Shown: positions 1-7,328, counted from the stretch's first letter. The stretch is 11,214 bases of DNA from Planctomycetota bacterium (GCA_021798635.1 JAJZGH010000163.1:1-11214), one strand, 5' to 3'. Program-made: numbers and translations. The notes: generated by a model not told the origin, from the sequence alone.

Positions 1-2
1 TG

Positions 3-440
3 GCGGGCGGTGTGGTGGGAAGCCTTTACCTGTTTGGATCCGTTTTTCTGGCCTTCGCATTTTTATATCCCGATTTCGTGATCTACGTCGCATTTATTCT
101 GCCGGTGCGCGTAAAGTATCTGGGGTGGATCATGTGGGCGTTTTACGGTTGGATGTTCCTGGCGGGTCCCTGGTCGCAGCGCGCCATTGTCTTCGCGGCC
201 GTGCTTAATTTTCTGATATTTTTCCACCGGGATATTATCAATCGTATCCGCTATGGCCACCGCAAAATGGTACAGAAAGCGGCCACCGCCGTCGATGCGC
301 CCTTTCACCGTTGCACGACCTGCGGCATTACCGAAAAAACCAATCCGCAAATGGAATTCCGCTATTGCAATCGCTGCTCCGGCACGCCGTGCTACTGCAT
401 GGAGCATATTAACAACCATGAGCATCGCGGGCCGCAATAA
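3..440 (+). CDS. C-terminal part of an integral membrane protein with a cytoplasmic-type zinc-ribbon tail (5' partial)
   Basis: The reading frame is open to the left edge, so the gene starts upstream; GTG codons at 12 and 15 are probably internal. The visible part begins with about three hydrophobic segments (roughly residues 4-30, 36-52 and 56-70 from the GTG at 12), rich in aromatic residues. A short basic stretch (HRDIINRIRYGHRK) follows, then a Cys/His-rich tail: C-x2-C (CTTC), a second C-x2-C (CNRC) and a closing CYCMEHINNHEH motif. Spacing of these pairs is typical of a structural zinc-binding module. The arrangement of helices followed by a zinc ribbon recalls some rhomboid-like membrane proteins from the PVC group, but the helices that would carry a Ser/His active site lie outside the window, so this is only a suggestion. 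The gene converges on the sugar-importer permease with 20 bp between stop codons, and no hairpin terminator is visible there. Confidence 0.6.
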   Translation, partial: AGGVVGSLYLFGSVFLAFAFLYPDFVIYVAFILPVRVKYLGWIMWAFYGWMFLAGPWSQRAIVFAAVLNFLIFFHRDIINRIRYGHRKMVQKAATAVDAPFHRCTTCGITEKTNPQMEFRYCNRCSGTPCYCMEHINNHEHRGPQ

Positions 441-460
441 TTAATAGTGCTCGGTCGCAA

Positions 461-1498
461 CTACACCTTGGCGGCGGCAATTTGCGCCTGGCGCTTTAAG
501 CGTTTCCGCTTATTGAAAATGTTGGCCAACTGATCAATCAGCACCGCCAGAAGAATTACCGCGCCGGTAATGAAGTATGTCCAGTTGGAACTTAAGCGGA
601 ATACTTCCCGATGTCCCGCCGAGTGATATACCCATTTGAAAAGAATAATGCCGTTCTGAATCACTTCCATCATCACCGATCCGATAATGGCCCCCAGCAC
701 GCTGCCTTCACCTCCCCGCAGTGAAACGCCCCCGATAACTGCGGCGGCAATGGCATTGAGTTCATAGCCATTACCCACGTTGTAGGTCATCTGTGCGATG
801 TAGGATGCATAGCAGATTCCCGCGACGCCGGCCAGCCCCGCCGAGATCACATAGGTAAGGGTTTCCACCCGGTCCACTGGAATACCGGAATATTGTGCCG
901 CGTCCCGGTTGCCGCCAATGGCAAAAACATACCGGCCAAAAACGGTGGCATGCAACAGATAAGCGGAAAGAATAATCACCGCGATAAACATGATAACCGG
1001 ATAGGCTAAAACAGTATGGTAGCCATAATGCAACAGCCCTTCGGTGGAAAGATTAACCAGCGGTGAAGTTCCCAGGCCTAAGGTTCCGCCATGGGTGATA
1101 ATTTGCGCCGTTCCGCGCACCAGCAGCATTCCGGCAAGCGTGACAATAAAAGGCTGAAGTTTCAATCTGGATATCAGCAACCCCTGAATTAACCCGATCA
1201 GCAATGCCGCCGCCAAAGCAATGCTGATACCGACCCACAGCGGATGATTCAGGCAATGTACGGAGGGCGAGGAAATTTTAGCGATCAGCACACCCGTCAG
1301 GCCGATGATCGCGCCCACGGACAAATCAATACCGCCGGTGATGATGACAAAACTGCTGCCGATGGCAAATATGCCCAGCATGGCCGCCTGGCGCGACACA
1401 TTGATTATATTGGCGATGTTTCCGAAGTCATGATTACTCCAGAATAAAAAGCCGCACATAACAATGACGGCACACAAAATACCCAGCTCACGTCTCAT
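461..1498 (-). CDS. Sugar ABC transporter permease, RbsC/XylH/YtfT-type (CUT2, BPD_transp_2)
   Basis: This 345-residue polytopic inner-membrane protein would form, as a dimer, the channel of a monosaccharide importer. Family marks are visible: the VIITGGIDLSVGAIIG segment at residues 51-66, GRYVFAIGGNRDAAQYSGI at 188-206 (cytoplasmic coupling loop to the ATPase) and ELNAIAAAVIGGVSLRGGEGS at 246-266. About eight to ten hydrophobic segments can be traced, and the C terminus is a basic tail. The start ATG (1498-1496) overlaps the ATPase stop by one base (TGATG on the minus strand), with GGAG four bases upstream, so translation is probably coupled. Compared with what I know of RbsC, the loop at about 288-302 (KWVYHSAGHREVFRL) seems longer than usual. 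It is the last gene of the operon. The transported sugar cannot be assigned from the sequence. Confidence 0.92.
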   Translation of the reverse strand: MRRELGILCAVIVMCGFLFWSNHDFGNIANIINVSRQAAMLGIFAIGSSFVIITGGIDLSVGAIIGLTGVLIAKISSPSVHCLNHPLWVGISIALAAALLIGLIQGLLISRLKLQPFIVTLAGMLLVRGTAQIITHGGTLGLGTSPLVNLSTEGLLHYGYHTVLAYPVIMFIAVIILSAYLLHATVFGRYVFAIGGNRDAAQYSGIPVDRVETLTYVISAGLAGVAGICYASYIAQMTYNVGNGYELNAIAAAVIGGVSLRGGEGSVLGAIIGSVMMEVIQNGIILFKWVYHSAGHREVFRLSSNWTYFITGAVILLAVLIDQLANIFNKRKRLKRQAQIAAAKV

Positions 1499-3015
1499 CA
1501 GACTCCAATGCTTTTATCAGTTGTTCCAGCCCCGGTCATCAGAGCCGCAACACGTTCCTGCGTGGCCTGTTGGCGCGGCAAAATGCCTTCCATGCGTCTT
1601 TCGCGCATGACAATAATTCGGTCGCTCATGCCTAATATTTCTTCCATTTCGGAACTGACCATCAAAATGGTAATCCCCTGCTGGGCCAACTCCATCATCT
1701 CGCGGTAAATTTCCGCCTTGGCCCCCACATCCACGCCGCGCGTGGGTTCATCCAGAATCAGAATTTTGGGGCGCATGGCCAGCCATTTACCCAGCACAAC
1801 TTTCTGCTGGTTCCCCCCCGACAAACTACCCACACGGTACTTGACGCCGGGCGCTTTAATCCGCAAAGACTCCAGCTGCTTTTTCGCCACCGTCACCTCG
1901 TGGCCGCGCTGCAGCCACGCGCGGGGCTTGTAATGATGAATATCCGGCATGGATATATTTTGTGCAATATTCATGGGTAGCACCAGACCATGACGTTTGC
2001 GGTCTTCCGGTGCCAGATAGATTCCGCGATTGATGGCTTCACGCGGGTGGCGCGGCGCAAAAGCTTTTGCATCCACAACAACGGTCCCTCCCAGCGACCG
2101 GGTAGCTCCAAATATCGTCTGCATTAATTCCGTGCGCCCGGAACCAACCAAACCTGCAAAGCCCACAATTTCGCCGGCTCCCGCTGCAAAACTTACTGCG
2201 CACGGCGCACCGGGCACGATCAGATTCTCTACTTTTAAAATAGTGCGATATTCCGTCGCGGGCCGCATAGGCGGATACCAGTTGGTGAGTTCTCTTCCAA
2301 CCATCATGGACACAATTTTGTTCTGGGTTATTTCATTGCGTTGCAGTTCCCCTACCCGCTTGCCATCACGTAGAACGATGACGCGATCCGCCAGACGCTG
2401 CACCTCCTCCATACGGTGCGAAATATAAATAATAGCAATGCCGTCCCTGCGAAGATCACCGATGATTTTGAAAAGTTGTTCAGATTCTGTCAGCGTCAAC
2501 GAACTGGTGGGTTCGTCCAGGATCAGAATTCTGGCGTGGTGGGAAAGAGCTTTAGCAATTTCGACCATTTGCATCTGGCCGGGCGTCAGCGAGCCGACCA
2601 GGGTTGCCGGTGAACATGAAAGCCCCACCCGGTGCAACACCGATTCCGATGCCGATCGCATCACTTTCCGCCGCAACAGGCCCCACGAGCTTTTTTCGCT
2701 CCCCAGAAAAATATTTCCCGCCACGTCCAGGTTGGACGCCATCATTAATTCCTGATGCACCAGGACAATGCCATGCCGCCGGGAATCGGAAACATTGCGA
2801 AACGCAACTTCTTGGCCATCGATGACCAGCGTACCTTCATCCGGGGGCTGCGCACCGCCCAGAATTTTCATCAGCGTGCTTTTGCCGGCACCATTTTCAC
2901 CCATGAGGGCCAGAACTTCGCCGCTGCGGAGTTCCAAGTCCACACGTTCCAAAGCTGTAACACCGGGAAAGCGTTTGGTCACGCCCCGCATTCGCAGGAT
3001 ATAGTCGTCGGCCAT
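1498..3015 (-). CDS. Sugar ABC transporter ATP-binding protein, RbsA/MglA-type tandem ATPase
   Basis: A 505-residue protein with two nucleotide-binding domains in one chain, as usual for CUT2 importers. N-terminal domain: Walker A GENGAGKST (39-47), Q-loop Q88, signature LTPGQ (143-147), Walker B ILILDEP (163-169, catalytic E168) and H-loop H200. C-terminal domain: the Walker A equivalent is GLVGSGRTE (288-296), where Arg294 replaces the lysine, signature LSGGNQQ (398-404), Walker B ILILDEP (418-424), and a VSSE motif (453-456) where the H-loop histidine would be. Such a degenerate second site is normal for RbsA-like proteins, so hydrolysis is expected mainly at the site containing the intact N-terminal Walker A. 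The gene starts 34 bp after the binding-protein gene, with AGGA about nine bases before the ATG, and overlaps the permease start. Confidence 0.95.
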   Translation of the reverse strand: MADDYILRMRGVTKRFPGVTALERVDLELRSGEVLALMGENGAGKSTLMKILGGAQPPDEGTLVIDGQEVAFRNVSDSRRHGIVLVHQELMMASNLDVAGNIFLGSEKSSWGLLRRKVMRSASESVLHRVGLSCSPATLVGSLTPGQMQMVEIAKALSHHARILILDEPTSSLTLTESEQLFKIIGDLRRDGIAIIYISHRMEEVQRLADRVIVLRDGKRVGELQRNEITQNKIVSMMVGRELTNWYPPMRPATEYRTILKVENLIVPGAPCAVSFAAGAGEIVGFAGLVGSGRTELMQTIFGATRSLGGTVVVDAKAFAPRHPREAINRGIYLAPEDRKRHGLVLPMNIAQNISMPDIHHYKPRAWLQRGHEVTVAKKQLESLRIKAPGVKYRVGSLSGGNQQKVVLGKWLAMRPKILILDEPTRGVDVGAKAEIYREMMELAQQGITILMVSSEMEEILGMSDRIIVMRERRMEGILPRQQATQERVAALMTGAGTTDKSIGV

Positions 3016-3049
3016 GCGGTGATCCTGTGTGATCGGATAACAATCCAGC

Positions 3050-4105
3050 TTATTTTGAGGCCATCATCTTAACGAGCTTTTTCTTATAGGCAGCCAAAGT
3101 TTTGGCGTCTACAATTTGTACGCCGGTATCCACATTGGCCGGGGTGGGCACGGCTTTCATGCCGTTGGCGCAGATGTTGCGCAGATATTTGCACGAAAGA
3201 TACCCTTCCATGAATGGATTCTGAACCACTGTGGCGTTGATCAGACCGGTTTTAATATCCTGAAGTGTATCGGGGTCCTGATCAAAGGCGATGACTTTGA
3301 TTTTACCTTTGTCACCGGCGGCCTTTACCGCGGCTGCGGCCAGGGCACCGTTATAGGAATACAGGCCGCACATGAGGCTCAAATGCGGGAACGCACTGAT
3401 GACATTTTCCGCGTTGGACCTTGCACGTGCATAATCCTGATTGTCCTCTTTTTTGGCCACGATGGTGATTTTATGCCCTTTGATAGCATGTTCAATTCCC
3501 TGCAGTCGCCGGGAGGCGTTGCGGGCCGCAAGGTTGCCGACAAAAATCGCCACCTGTCCGCCCTTGGGCAGCAGTTTGACAATTTCCTTACCCATTAACA
3601 GCCCGGCGTTGTAATTCATCGTGCCGATATACATCAACCGGCTGGATTTTGGGGCGTCGGAATCGACGCAGATTAAATTCAAGGCACGCCCGGCGGAATC
3701 CAGGGTGCGAATCTGGTCATTGGGGGCAATGACGCTGATGGCAATGCCGTTATACCCTTCGGTAACGAGATCTTCAACGATTTGGTTCTGTTCGGCGACT
3801 GTCCCTTTGGCCGGTTCTCGGAAGGTTACCTGAATGCCGGTTTTCTTTTCAAACGCGCGCACACCCGCGTGGGCAAAATTCCAGTAATTCGCCACATTAT
3901 TACTGACAAAAGCCAGCTTAATGGGCGTGCCCTTGGCGTATACATGCACCGGCTTGGCCGCCGCAGCCGCTGCCGGCGCGGCTGGAGGCGTATTGGCCGG
4001 TGTGGCGGATTGGTTGGCGCTGTTGCCCCCCTTCCCACATCCGGAGAGTCCGAAGGTCAGGGTCAGTGCCGTTACGATCAACGTTAATTTTGGAAACCGC
4101 CGCAT
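3050..4105 (-). CDS. Sugar-binding lipoprotein of the ABC importer (Peripla_BP_4 / RbsB-like)
   Basis: A 351-residue extracytoplasmic binding protein, first gene of the importer operon. Residues 1-22 form a lipoprotein signal peptide ending in the lipobox LSGC (20-23), so Cys23 should be lipidated. An Ala/Pro/Asn-rich linker follows (about 27-52). The mature domain begins with IKLAFVSNNVANYWNFAHAGVRAFEKKTG and continues with the repeating alpha/beta pattern of type-I periplasmic binding proteins, including GYNGIAISVIAPND, CVDSDAP, GTMNYNAGLLMGKEIVKLL and VIAFDQDPDTLQDIKTGLINATVVQNPFMEGY. These are hallmarks of the LacI/RbsB fold. The start is supported by AGGAG at 4118-4114 (minus strand), eight bases before the ATG. 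The family covers ribose, xylose, galactose and other ligands; the sequence alone does not say which one binds here. Confidence 0.93.
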   Translation of the reverse strand: MRRFPKLTLIVTALTLTFGLSGCGKGGNSANQSATPANTPPAAPAAAAAAKPVHVYAKGTPIKLAFVSNNVANYWNFAHAGVRAFEKKTGIQVTFREPAKGTVAEQNQIVEDLVTEGYNGIAISVIAPNDQIRTLDSAGRALNLICVDSDAPKSSRLMYIGTMNYNAGLLMGKEIVKLLPKGGQVAIFVGNLAARNASRRLQGIEHAIKGHKITIVAKKEDNQDYARARSNAENVISAFPHLSLMCGLYSYNGALAAAAVKAAGDKGKIKVIAFDQDPDTLQDIKTGLINATVVQNPFMEGYLSCKYLRNICANGMKAVPTPANVDTGVQIVDAKTLAAYKKKLVKMMASK

Positions 4106-4147
4106 AGGTCATACTCCTGAATGTAAAACATTTCGGAATTATTGCAT

Positions 4148-4164
4148 CGGAACACGCTATTCCG
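4148..4164. promoter_or_regulatory. Inverted repeat upstream of the sugar-importer operon, possible operator
   Basis: CGGAA (4148-4152) and TTCCG (4160-4164) form a 5-bp inverted repeat with a 7-base spacer, 43 bp before the binding-protein start. CUT2 sugar operons are often controlled by LacI-, DeoR- or ROK-type regulators that bind such dyads near the promoter. Here no regulator gene is adjacent and only the dyad is seen, so an operator role is a guess. An AATAAT hexamer downstream of it on the minus strand could be a -10 box, but no good -35 matches it. Confidence 0.25.
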
Positions 4165-4361
4165 CACGCCTGTTTTTCCTCGTGTCGGGATGACTGCTTA
4201 ATTTACCTGAAATCCAATCCATGCCGACATCCGCTTTCCCCTGCCGGTGCGACACTTCAGCCCGACACCGGCCTCAAGCGTTATCGAATTTTGAATCGTA
4301 ATTTGCTGCTGCGGTTGTGTCAAACCGGAATAAATATGAAAGTTAGGACAATATGAAACAT

Positions 4362-4390
4362 TTGACCCGGTAAATTGAATGCGGTACTGT
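4362..4390 (+). promoter_or_regulatory. Candidate sigma-70-type promoter for tRNA-Ser
   Basis: TTGACC (4362-4367, five of six matches to the -35 consensus) and TACTGT (4385-4390, three of six to the -10) are 17 bp apart, pointing toward the tRNA gene whose 5' end is 70 bp further on. The -35 box and spacing are good and the -10 box is weak. Confidence 0.35.
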
Positions 4391-4460
4391 TTAAGCCGGT
4401 TAAGAGAGAACTGAAGGTTTGCGCGTAACATTTTACGGACCTTCAGGCAACGAAGCATCG

Positions 4461-4547
4461 GGAGGCGTGGCAGAGCGGTTTAACGCGCCGGTTTTGAAAA
4501 CCGGTGTGGGCGCAAGTCCACCGGGGGTTCGAATCCCTCCGCCTCCG
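4461..4547 (+). tRNA. tRNA-Ser, anticodon UGA
   Basis: An 87-nt class II tRNA that folds completely. The acceptor stem pairs GGAGGCG (4461-4467) with CGCCTCC (4540-4546), with discriminator G at 4547. The anticodon stem CCGGT/ACCGG (4488-4492, 4500-4504) encloses the loop TTTGAAA, giving anticodon TGA (4495-4497), which reads UCA and probably other UCN serine codons. A long variable arm with a GTGG/CCAC stem (4506-4509, 4518-4521) is the serine-type identity feature. The T arm is GGGGG/CCCTC around TTCGAAT (4523-4539). The CCA end is not encoded (the gene is followed by TTT). No second copy of the tRNA 3' end, which would suggest an integrated element, is visible in the window. Confidence 0.97.
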
Positions 4548-4564
4548 TTTTAGAATTGCCAGTC

Positions 4565-4617
4565 CGCAGATCCCCCTGCGGGCTGCCTACCTTCGGCAGG
4601 CGAATGCCGAGCCTGCC
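4565..4617. terminator. Two stem-loops between convergent tRNA-Ser and gdx, possible bidirectional terminator
   Basis: CGCAG/CTGCG (4565-4569, 4576-4580) and GGCAGGC/GCCTGCC (4595-4601, 4611-4617, 9-base loop) are two perfect stems in the 84 bp between the tRNA 3' end and the convergent SMR gene end. The position suits transcription termination from both sides. Neither stem is followed by a clear T run, so intrinsic termination is uncertain and these could be ordinary intergenic palindromes. Confidence 0.35.
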
Positions 4618-4631
4618 ATCGCCCCGTTTCT

Positions 4632-4955
4632 TTATGACGGCCCCGTGAGCTTCAAGCCAATGACACCCAGCAGAATCAGAATAATAAAACCGATACGCGA
4701 AACGGTGACAGGTTCTTTGAATAACAGAATCCCCAGCAGGGCCGTACCCACGGCTCCGATGCCCACCCATATCGTGTAAGCGGTGCCCACCGGAATAATT
4801 TTTACCGCCACCGCCAGCAGGGCCATGCTCACAATCATACCGATGAGTGTGACGGTAGCCGGTACAAGCTCGGTAAGGCCATGGGAATATTTTAACCCAA
4901 TCGCCCAGACCACCTCAAAAATCCCTGCGACAATCAGAGCAACCCATGCAATCAT
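4632..4955 (-). CDS. gdx: SMR-family guanidinium exporter (SugE/Gdx subtype)
   Basis: A 107-residue inner-membrane protein with four hydrophobic helices (about 2-20, 29-51, 56-78, 84-104), the usual length for small multidrug resistance transporters. The membrane-embedded glutamate that binds substrate and protons is Glu14. The sequence EVVWAIGLKYSHG (14-26) and the run KIIPVGTAYTIWVGIGAVGTALLG (52-75) are diagnostic of the SugE/Gdx branch, which exports guanidinium by proton antiport as a dual-topology dimer, rather than the EmrE branch. The frame is open to an ATG at 5033, but the extra 26 residues look non-membrane. The ATG at 4955 has GGAGG (4967-4963) seven bases upstream and matches family starts. 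It lies 147 bp downstream of the ABC exporter gene on the same strand and may share its transcript. Confidence 0.9.
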   Translation of the reverse strand: MIAWVALIVAGIFEVVWAIGLKYSHGLTELVPATVTLIGMIVSMALLAVAVKIIPVGTAYTIWVGIGAVGTALLGILLFKEPVTVSRIGFIILILLGVIGLKLTGPS

Positions 4956-4962
4956 AAAACAT

Positions 4963-4967
4963 CCTCC
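4963..4967 (-). promoter_or_regulatory. Ribosome-binding site that fixes the gdx start
   Basis: GGAGG on the minus strand, seven bases before ATG 4955. It is the strongest Shine-Dalgarno match near this gene and argues against the longer 133-residue reading from 5033. Confidence 0.75.
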
Positions 4968-5102
4968 GAATTTTGGCCCAGGCCATGACCTGCGATTTGA
5001 TACCCTGCCTCGAAAATATCCTGCACGCCGCACCGTGAATCTTGATCATAAGGCCCGCAGCTTAACGCAACAACCGTCTCGTGCTGTTTGGTCAAGTGCT
5101 GC

Positions 5103-6932
5103 CTAAACCTGCAAGGCATGCAGCCGGGCGAAGGCGGAGTCGGGTTGCGCCAGCAGATCAGCGTAAGCTCCCACTTCCGCCAGTCGGCCATGATCCATCA
5201 CCGCTACGCGATGCGCATCGCGAACGGTGGACAACCGGTGGGCGACAATAAAAGTAGTCCGGCCTTTAATCAACCGCGCAATGGCCTGCTGAACCAGATG
5301 CTCGGACGCCAGATCCAAAGCGCTGGTCGCCTCATCGAGAATAATAATATGCGGATCACGCAACATCGCCCGGGCAATCGCGATTCGTTGTCGCTGCCCG
5401 CCGGACAGTTTGCCGCCGCGATTGCCCAGCGGCGTATCAATTCCCTTGGGCAGTTCCCGGATAAACTCGGTGCAGTTCGCCATTTCCAAAACACTGTTTA
5501 GCTGCTCCTGCGTGGCATCCTCCAGCCCATAGGCAATATTTTCCCGCACCGTGCCGCTGAAAAGCACCACCTGTTGCGGCACAACCGCCAGAAAACGACG
5601 CAAGGTTTGCAGGTTGATCGCCTCCATGTCGGTGCCGTCCACCAGAATTCTGCCCGCCGTGGGCCTGCGAAACCCGATAACCAGGTTCATCAGCGTGGAC
5701 TTGCCCGATCCGGATTGCCCCACTACCGCGATAGTTTCCCCCCCTGCCACATCCAGTGAAACATTTTCCACAGCGTGTCGGTCAGTGCCGGGATATTGAT
5801 AACAGACGTTCTGAAATTCGATGTGTCCGCGCACGGATGAAACCGTCAATTTGCCGTCATTGCGTTCAATATCCGGCGATTCCAGCACCTCGCCGATGGA
5901 CCGTATGGATTCAATGCCGATGGCCAACTGGGGAATCGTGGCCACCATGGATTGCACCGACCCAACCACCATGGCAAAAAAGCCCTGATACATCACCACA
6001 TCGCCCACGGTTATCCATCCGTGATAGCATTGCCAGACATTAAACACCAGACACAGCATCTGAAAAAATTGGAAGGTCGCCCACCCGGAGGATCCGAAAA
6101 GATTGCTGGTGGTATCAAGTTCCTGACCGACGCGCCGGATGCGCACCAGCCGCCGATTCACCCGGTCCACCTCGGATTGTTCAACCGCATGGGCGCGTGC
6201 CACGGGAATCATCTCAATCATTTCAGATACTTCGCCGGACATTTTTTCCAGCTCAATGCGGAAGGCCTCATTGCGTTGGCGCATGACGCCGCCGAACATC
6301 CGCGTTAAGCCCACCGCCGCCGGAACGGTAATGAGAAAAAACAGAAGCGTCGTGGGGCTTCGCGTGATGGTCACAACAAACGCCGCCACCAGAACCAGGG
6401 CACCGGAAAGCAACGTATCAATCAGCAGGCTGGACAATTGCTGCACCGCCTCCACATCGCGCAGCACTTTGCTTTGCAGCCGCCCCGCCAGCATGTTGTC
6501 ATGAAAACTCATGGACAGTTGCTGCAAACGCACCACCAGCGCGGAGCGCAGCACCAGTTGCACCTGCCGCACCACCGATGACAGCAGCTTGGCATACAGC
6601 GTGTGCATGGGAATATTCTGCCCAATGAGCACAAACATGATCGCCGCATTGATGATCATAAACCGAATCAGCGGCCCGCTTGCATACGCGTGGCCGCCAT
6701 GGCGGTGAAAGTCAATGCGGGTAATGGCCGTGATGATATTGCCCGTGACGATGGGTAAGGCCCAGACCGGCGATTGTTTGATGGCAAAGGTGATGATAAC
6801 CAGCAGCATGCGCGGGCGGTAATTCTGAAACAGACTCCAAAGCGTGCCCAGCGGAGTTTTATTGCGATACGCCGAATCAAGCGCGGCATGAATCTGCTGT
6901 TCCGTCGATCTGGTGCTGCCCTGCGTACTCAC
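5103..6932 (-). CDS. ABC exporter, fused transmembrane and ATPase domains (ABCB/MsbA-like)
   Basis: A 609-residue half-transporter that should act as a homodimer exporting a lipid, drug or peptide; the substrate is not evident. A six-helix type-I exporter domain spans about residues 40-335 and an ATPase domain about 370-609. In the ATPase domain are Walker A GQSGSGKST (405-413), a Q-loop PQQV (452-455), signature LSGGQ (509-513), Walker B IIILDEA (Asp533, catalytic Glu534) and the H-loop His565 in VAHRLST. All catalytic residues are intact. The frame stays open up to an ATG at 7259, but the first 109 residues have low-complexity, non-protein-like composition. I place the start at GTG 6932, which gives a normal length and follows a good promoter at 7040-7012. 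The Shine-Dalgarno there is weak (AGGGTGG, about ten bases away), so the start is only moderately sure. Confidence 0.88.
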   Translation of the reverse strand: MSTQGSTRSTEQQIHAALDSAYRNKTPLGTLWSLFQNYRPRMLLVIITFAIKQSPVWALPIVTGNIITAITRIDFHRHGGHAYASGPLIRFMIINAAIMFVLIGQNIPMHTLYAKLLSSVVRQVQLVLRSALVVRLQQLSMSFHDNMLAGRLQSKVLRDVEAVQQLSSLLIDTLLSGALVLVAAFVVTITRSPTTLLFFLITVPAAVGLTRMFGGVMRQRNEAFRIELEKMSGEVSEMIEMIPVARAHAVEQSEVDRVNRRLVRIRRVGQELDTTSNLFGSSGWATFQFFQMLCLVFNVWQCYHGWITVGDVVMYQGFFAMVVGSVQSMVATIPQLAIGIESIRSIGEVLESPDIERNDGKLTVSSVRGHIEFQNVCYQYPGTDRHAVENVSLDVAGGETIAVVGQSGSGKSTLMNLVIGFRRPTAGRILVDGTDMEAINLQTLRRFLAVVPQQVVLFSGTVRENIAYGLEDATQEQLNSVLEMANCTEFIRELPKGIDTPLGNRGGKLSGGQRQRIAIARAMLRDPHIIILDEATSALDLASEHLVQQAIARLIKGRTTFIVAHRLSTVRDAHRVAVMDHGRLAEVGAYADLLAQPDSAFARLHALQV

Positions 6933-7011
6933 GAAATCTGCGCCACCCTGTTCTTCCTGCCAATCAACATCCCGCGAGGAGCTACCGCCGCCCCGCCCCC
7001 GCCCAAACCCG

Positions 7012-7040
7012 ATTATCCCACAGTCCAGCGGATTTGTCAG
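7012..7040 (-). promoter_or_regulatory. Candidate promoter of the ABC exporter gene
   Basis: On the minus strand CTGACA (7040-7035) and GATAAT (7017-7012) each match five of six consensus bases and are 17 bp apart. Transcription would begin near 7005, about 70 bases before GTG 6932. This placement lies inside the long upstream extension of the reading frame, which argues that the extension is not translated from this promoter. Confidence 0.55.
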
Positions 7041-7083
7041 TGCAGCGGTAAATCGCCGGGAAATACCGGCTGATGTGCAATCG

Positions 7084-7112
7084 TTTGCAGCCAAATTAGC
7101 CCGGCGTATAAT
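7084..7112 (+). promoter_or_regulatory. Candidate promoter pointing toward the RHS toxin module
   Basis: A perfect TATAAT at 7107-7112 is preceded by TTTGCA (7084-7089, 17-bp spacing, four of six matches) or TTGCAG (7085-7090, 16-bp spacing). Transcription would start near 7119 and run through the repeat-rich leader into the open frame at 7438. Confidence 0.4.
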
Positions 7113-7231
7113 CCACTTTCGCATGAGGTAGAAAGGAACACTCGCTTGGTCGCAACGGACGACATGCTTTTGGAATCCACGCTTCCCGGCCAACGCCGCC
7201 AGCGGCGACATCGTACCGCAGACATCCTGCG

Positions 7232-7247
7232 TGCCGCTGCAGCGGCA
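7232..7247. repeat. Perfect 16-bp palindrome
   Basis: TGCCGCTG is followed directly by its reverse complement CAGCGGCA. It abuts the first heptamer array, and no T run follows on either strand. Confidence 0.85.
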
Positions 7248-7282
7248 ATCACGGATCAAAGACCACGGATCACGGACCGATT
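7248..7282. repeat. Degenerate heptamer array A1 (ATCACGG type)
   Basis: Five consecutive 7-base units in exact phase: ATCACGG, ATCAAAG, ACCACGG, ATCACGG, ACCGATT. The last unit is only weakly related. The first and fourth are identical. Confidence 0.75.
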
Positions 7283-7285
7283 ACA

Positions 7286-7313
7286 ATGATCAATGATCGC
7301 TGATCGCTGATCA
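7286..7313. repeat. Heptamer array A2 (MTGATCR type)
   Basis: Four consecutive 7-base units: ATGATCA, ATGATCG, CTGATCG, CTGATCA. Each contains a GATC, so GATC recurs at exactly 7-bp spacing. It lies three bases after array A1 but has a different unit. Confidence 0.85.
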
Positions 7314-7328
7314 AAAACATGGCGCGGG

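Larger units (their letters stand above)
4106..4460. other. Gene-free spacer between the sugar-importer operon and tRNA-Ser
   Basis: This 355-bp stretch separates the minus-strand importer from the plus-strand tRNA. It contains the ribosome-binding site of the binding-protein gene, an inverted repeat at 4148-4164 and a promoter-like pair at 4362-4390, annotated separately. An 86-codon minus-strand frame at 4458-4198 is open, but it has no recognisable domain or ribosome-binding site and lies over the likely tRNA promoter, so I do not call it a gene. I see no riboswitch signature. Confidence 0.6.

Noticed and set aside
4198..4458. 86-codon minus-strand open frame upstream of the sugar operon
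   Set aside because: It has no ribosome-binding site or recognisable domain and lies over the likely tRNA-Ser promoter. Composition does not look like a protein.
4461..4547. tRNA-Ser as an attachment site of an integrated element
   Set aside because: No duplicated tRNA 3' end and no integrase are visible in the window.
4956..5033. 26-residue N-terminal extension of the SMR protein
   Set aside because: Family members start at the position of ATG 4955, which has a strong ribosome-binding site; the extension is basic and not membrane-like.
4956..5102. Guanidine riboswitch upstream of gdx
   Set aside because: The ACGG tetranucleotides lack pairing flanks and no conserved guanidine-I or -III segments could be found by eye.
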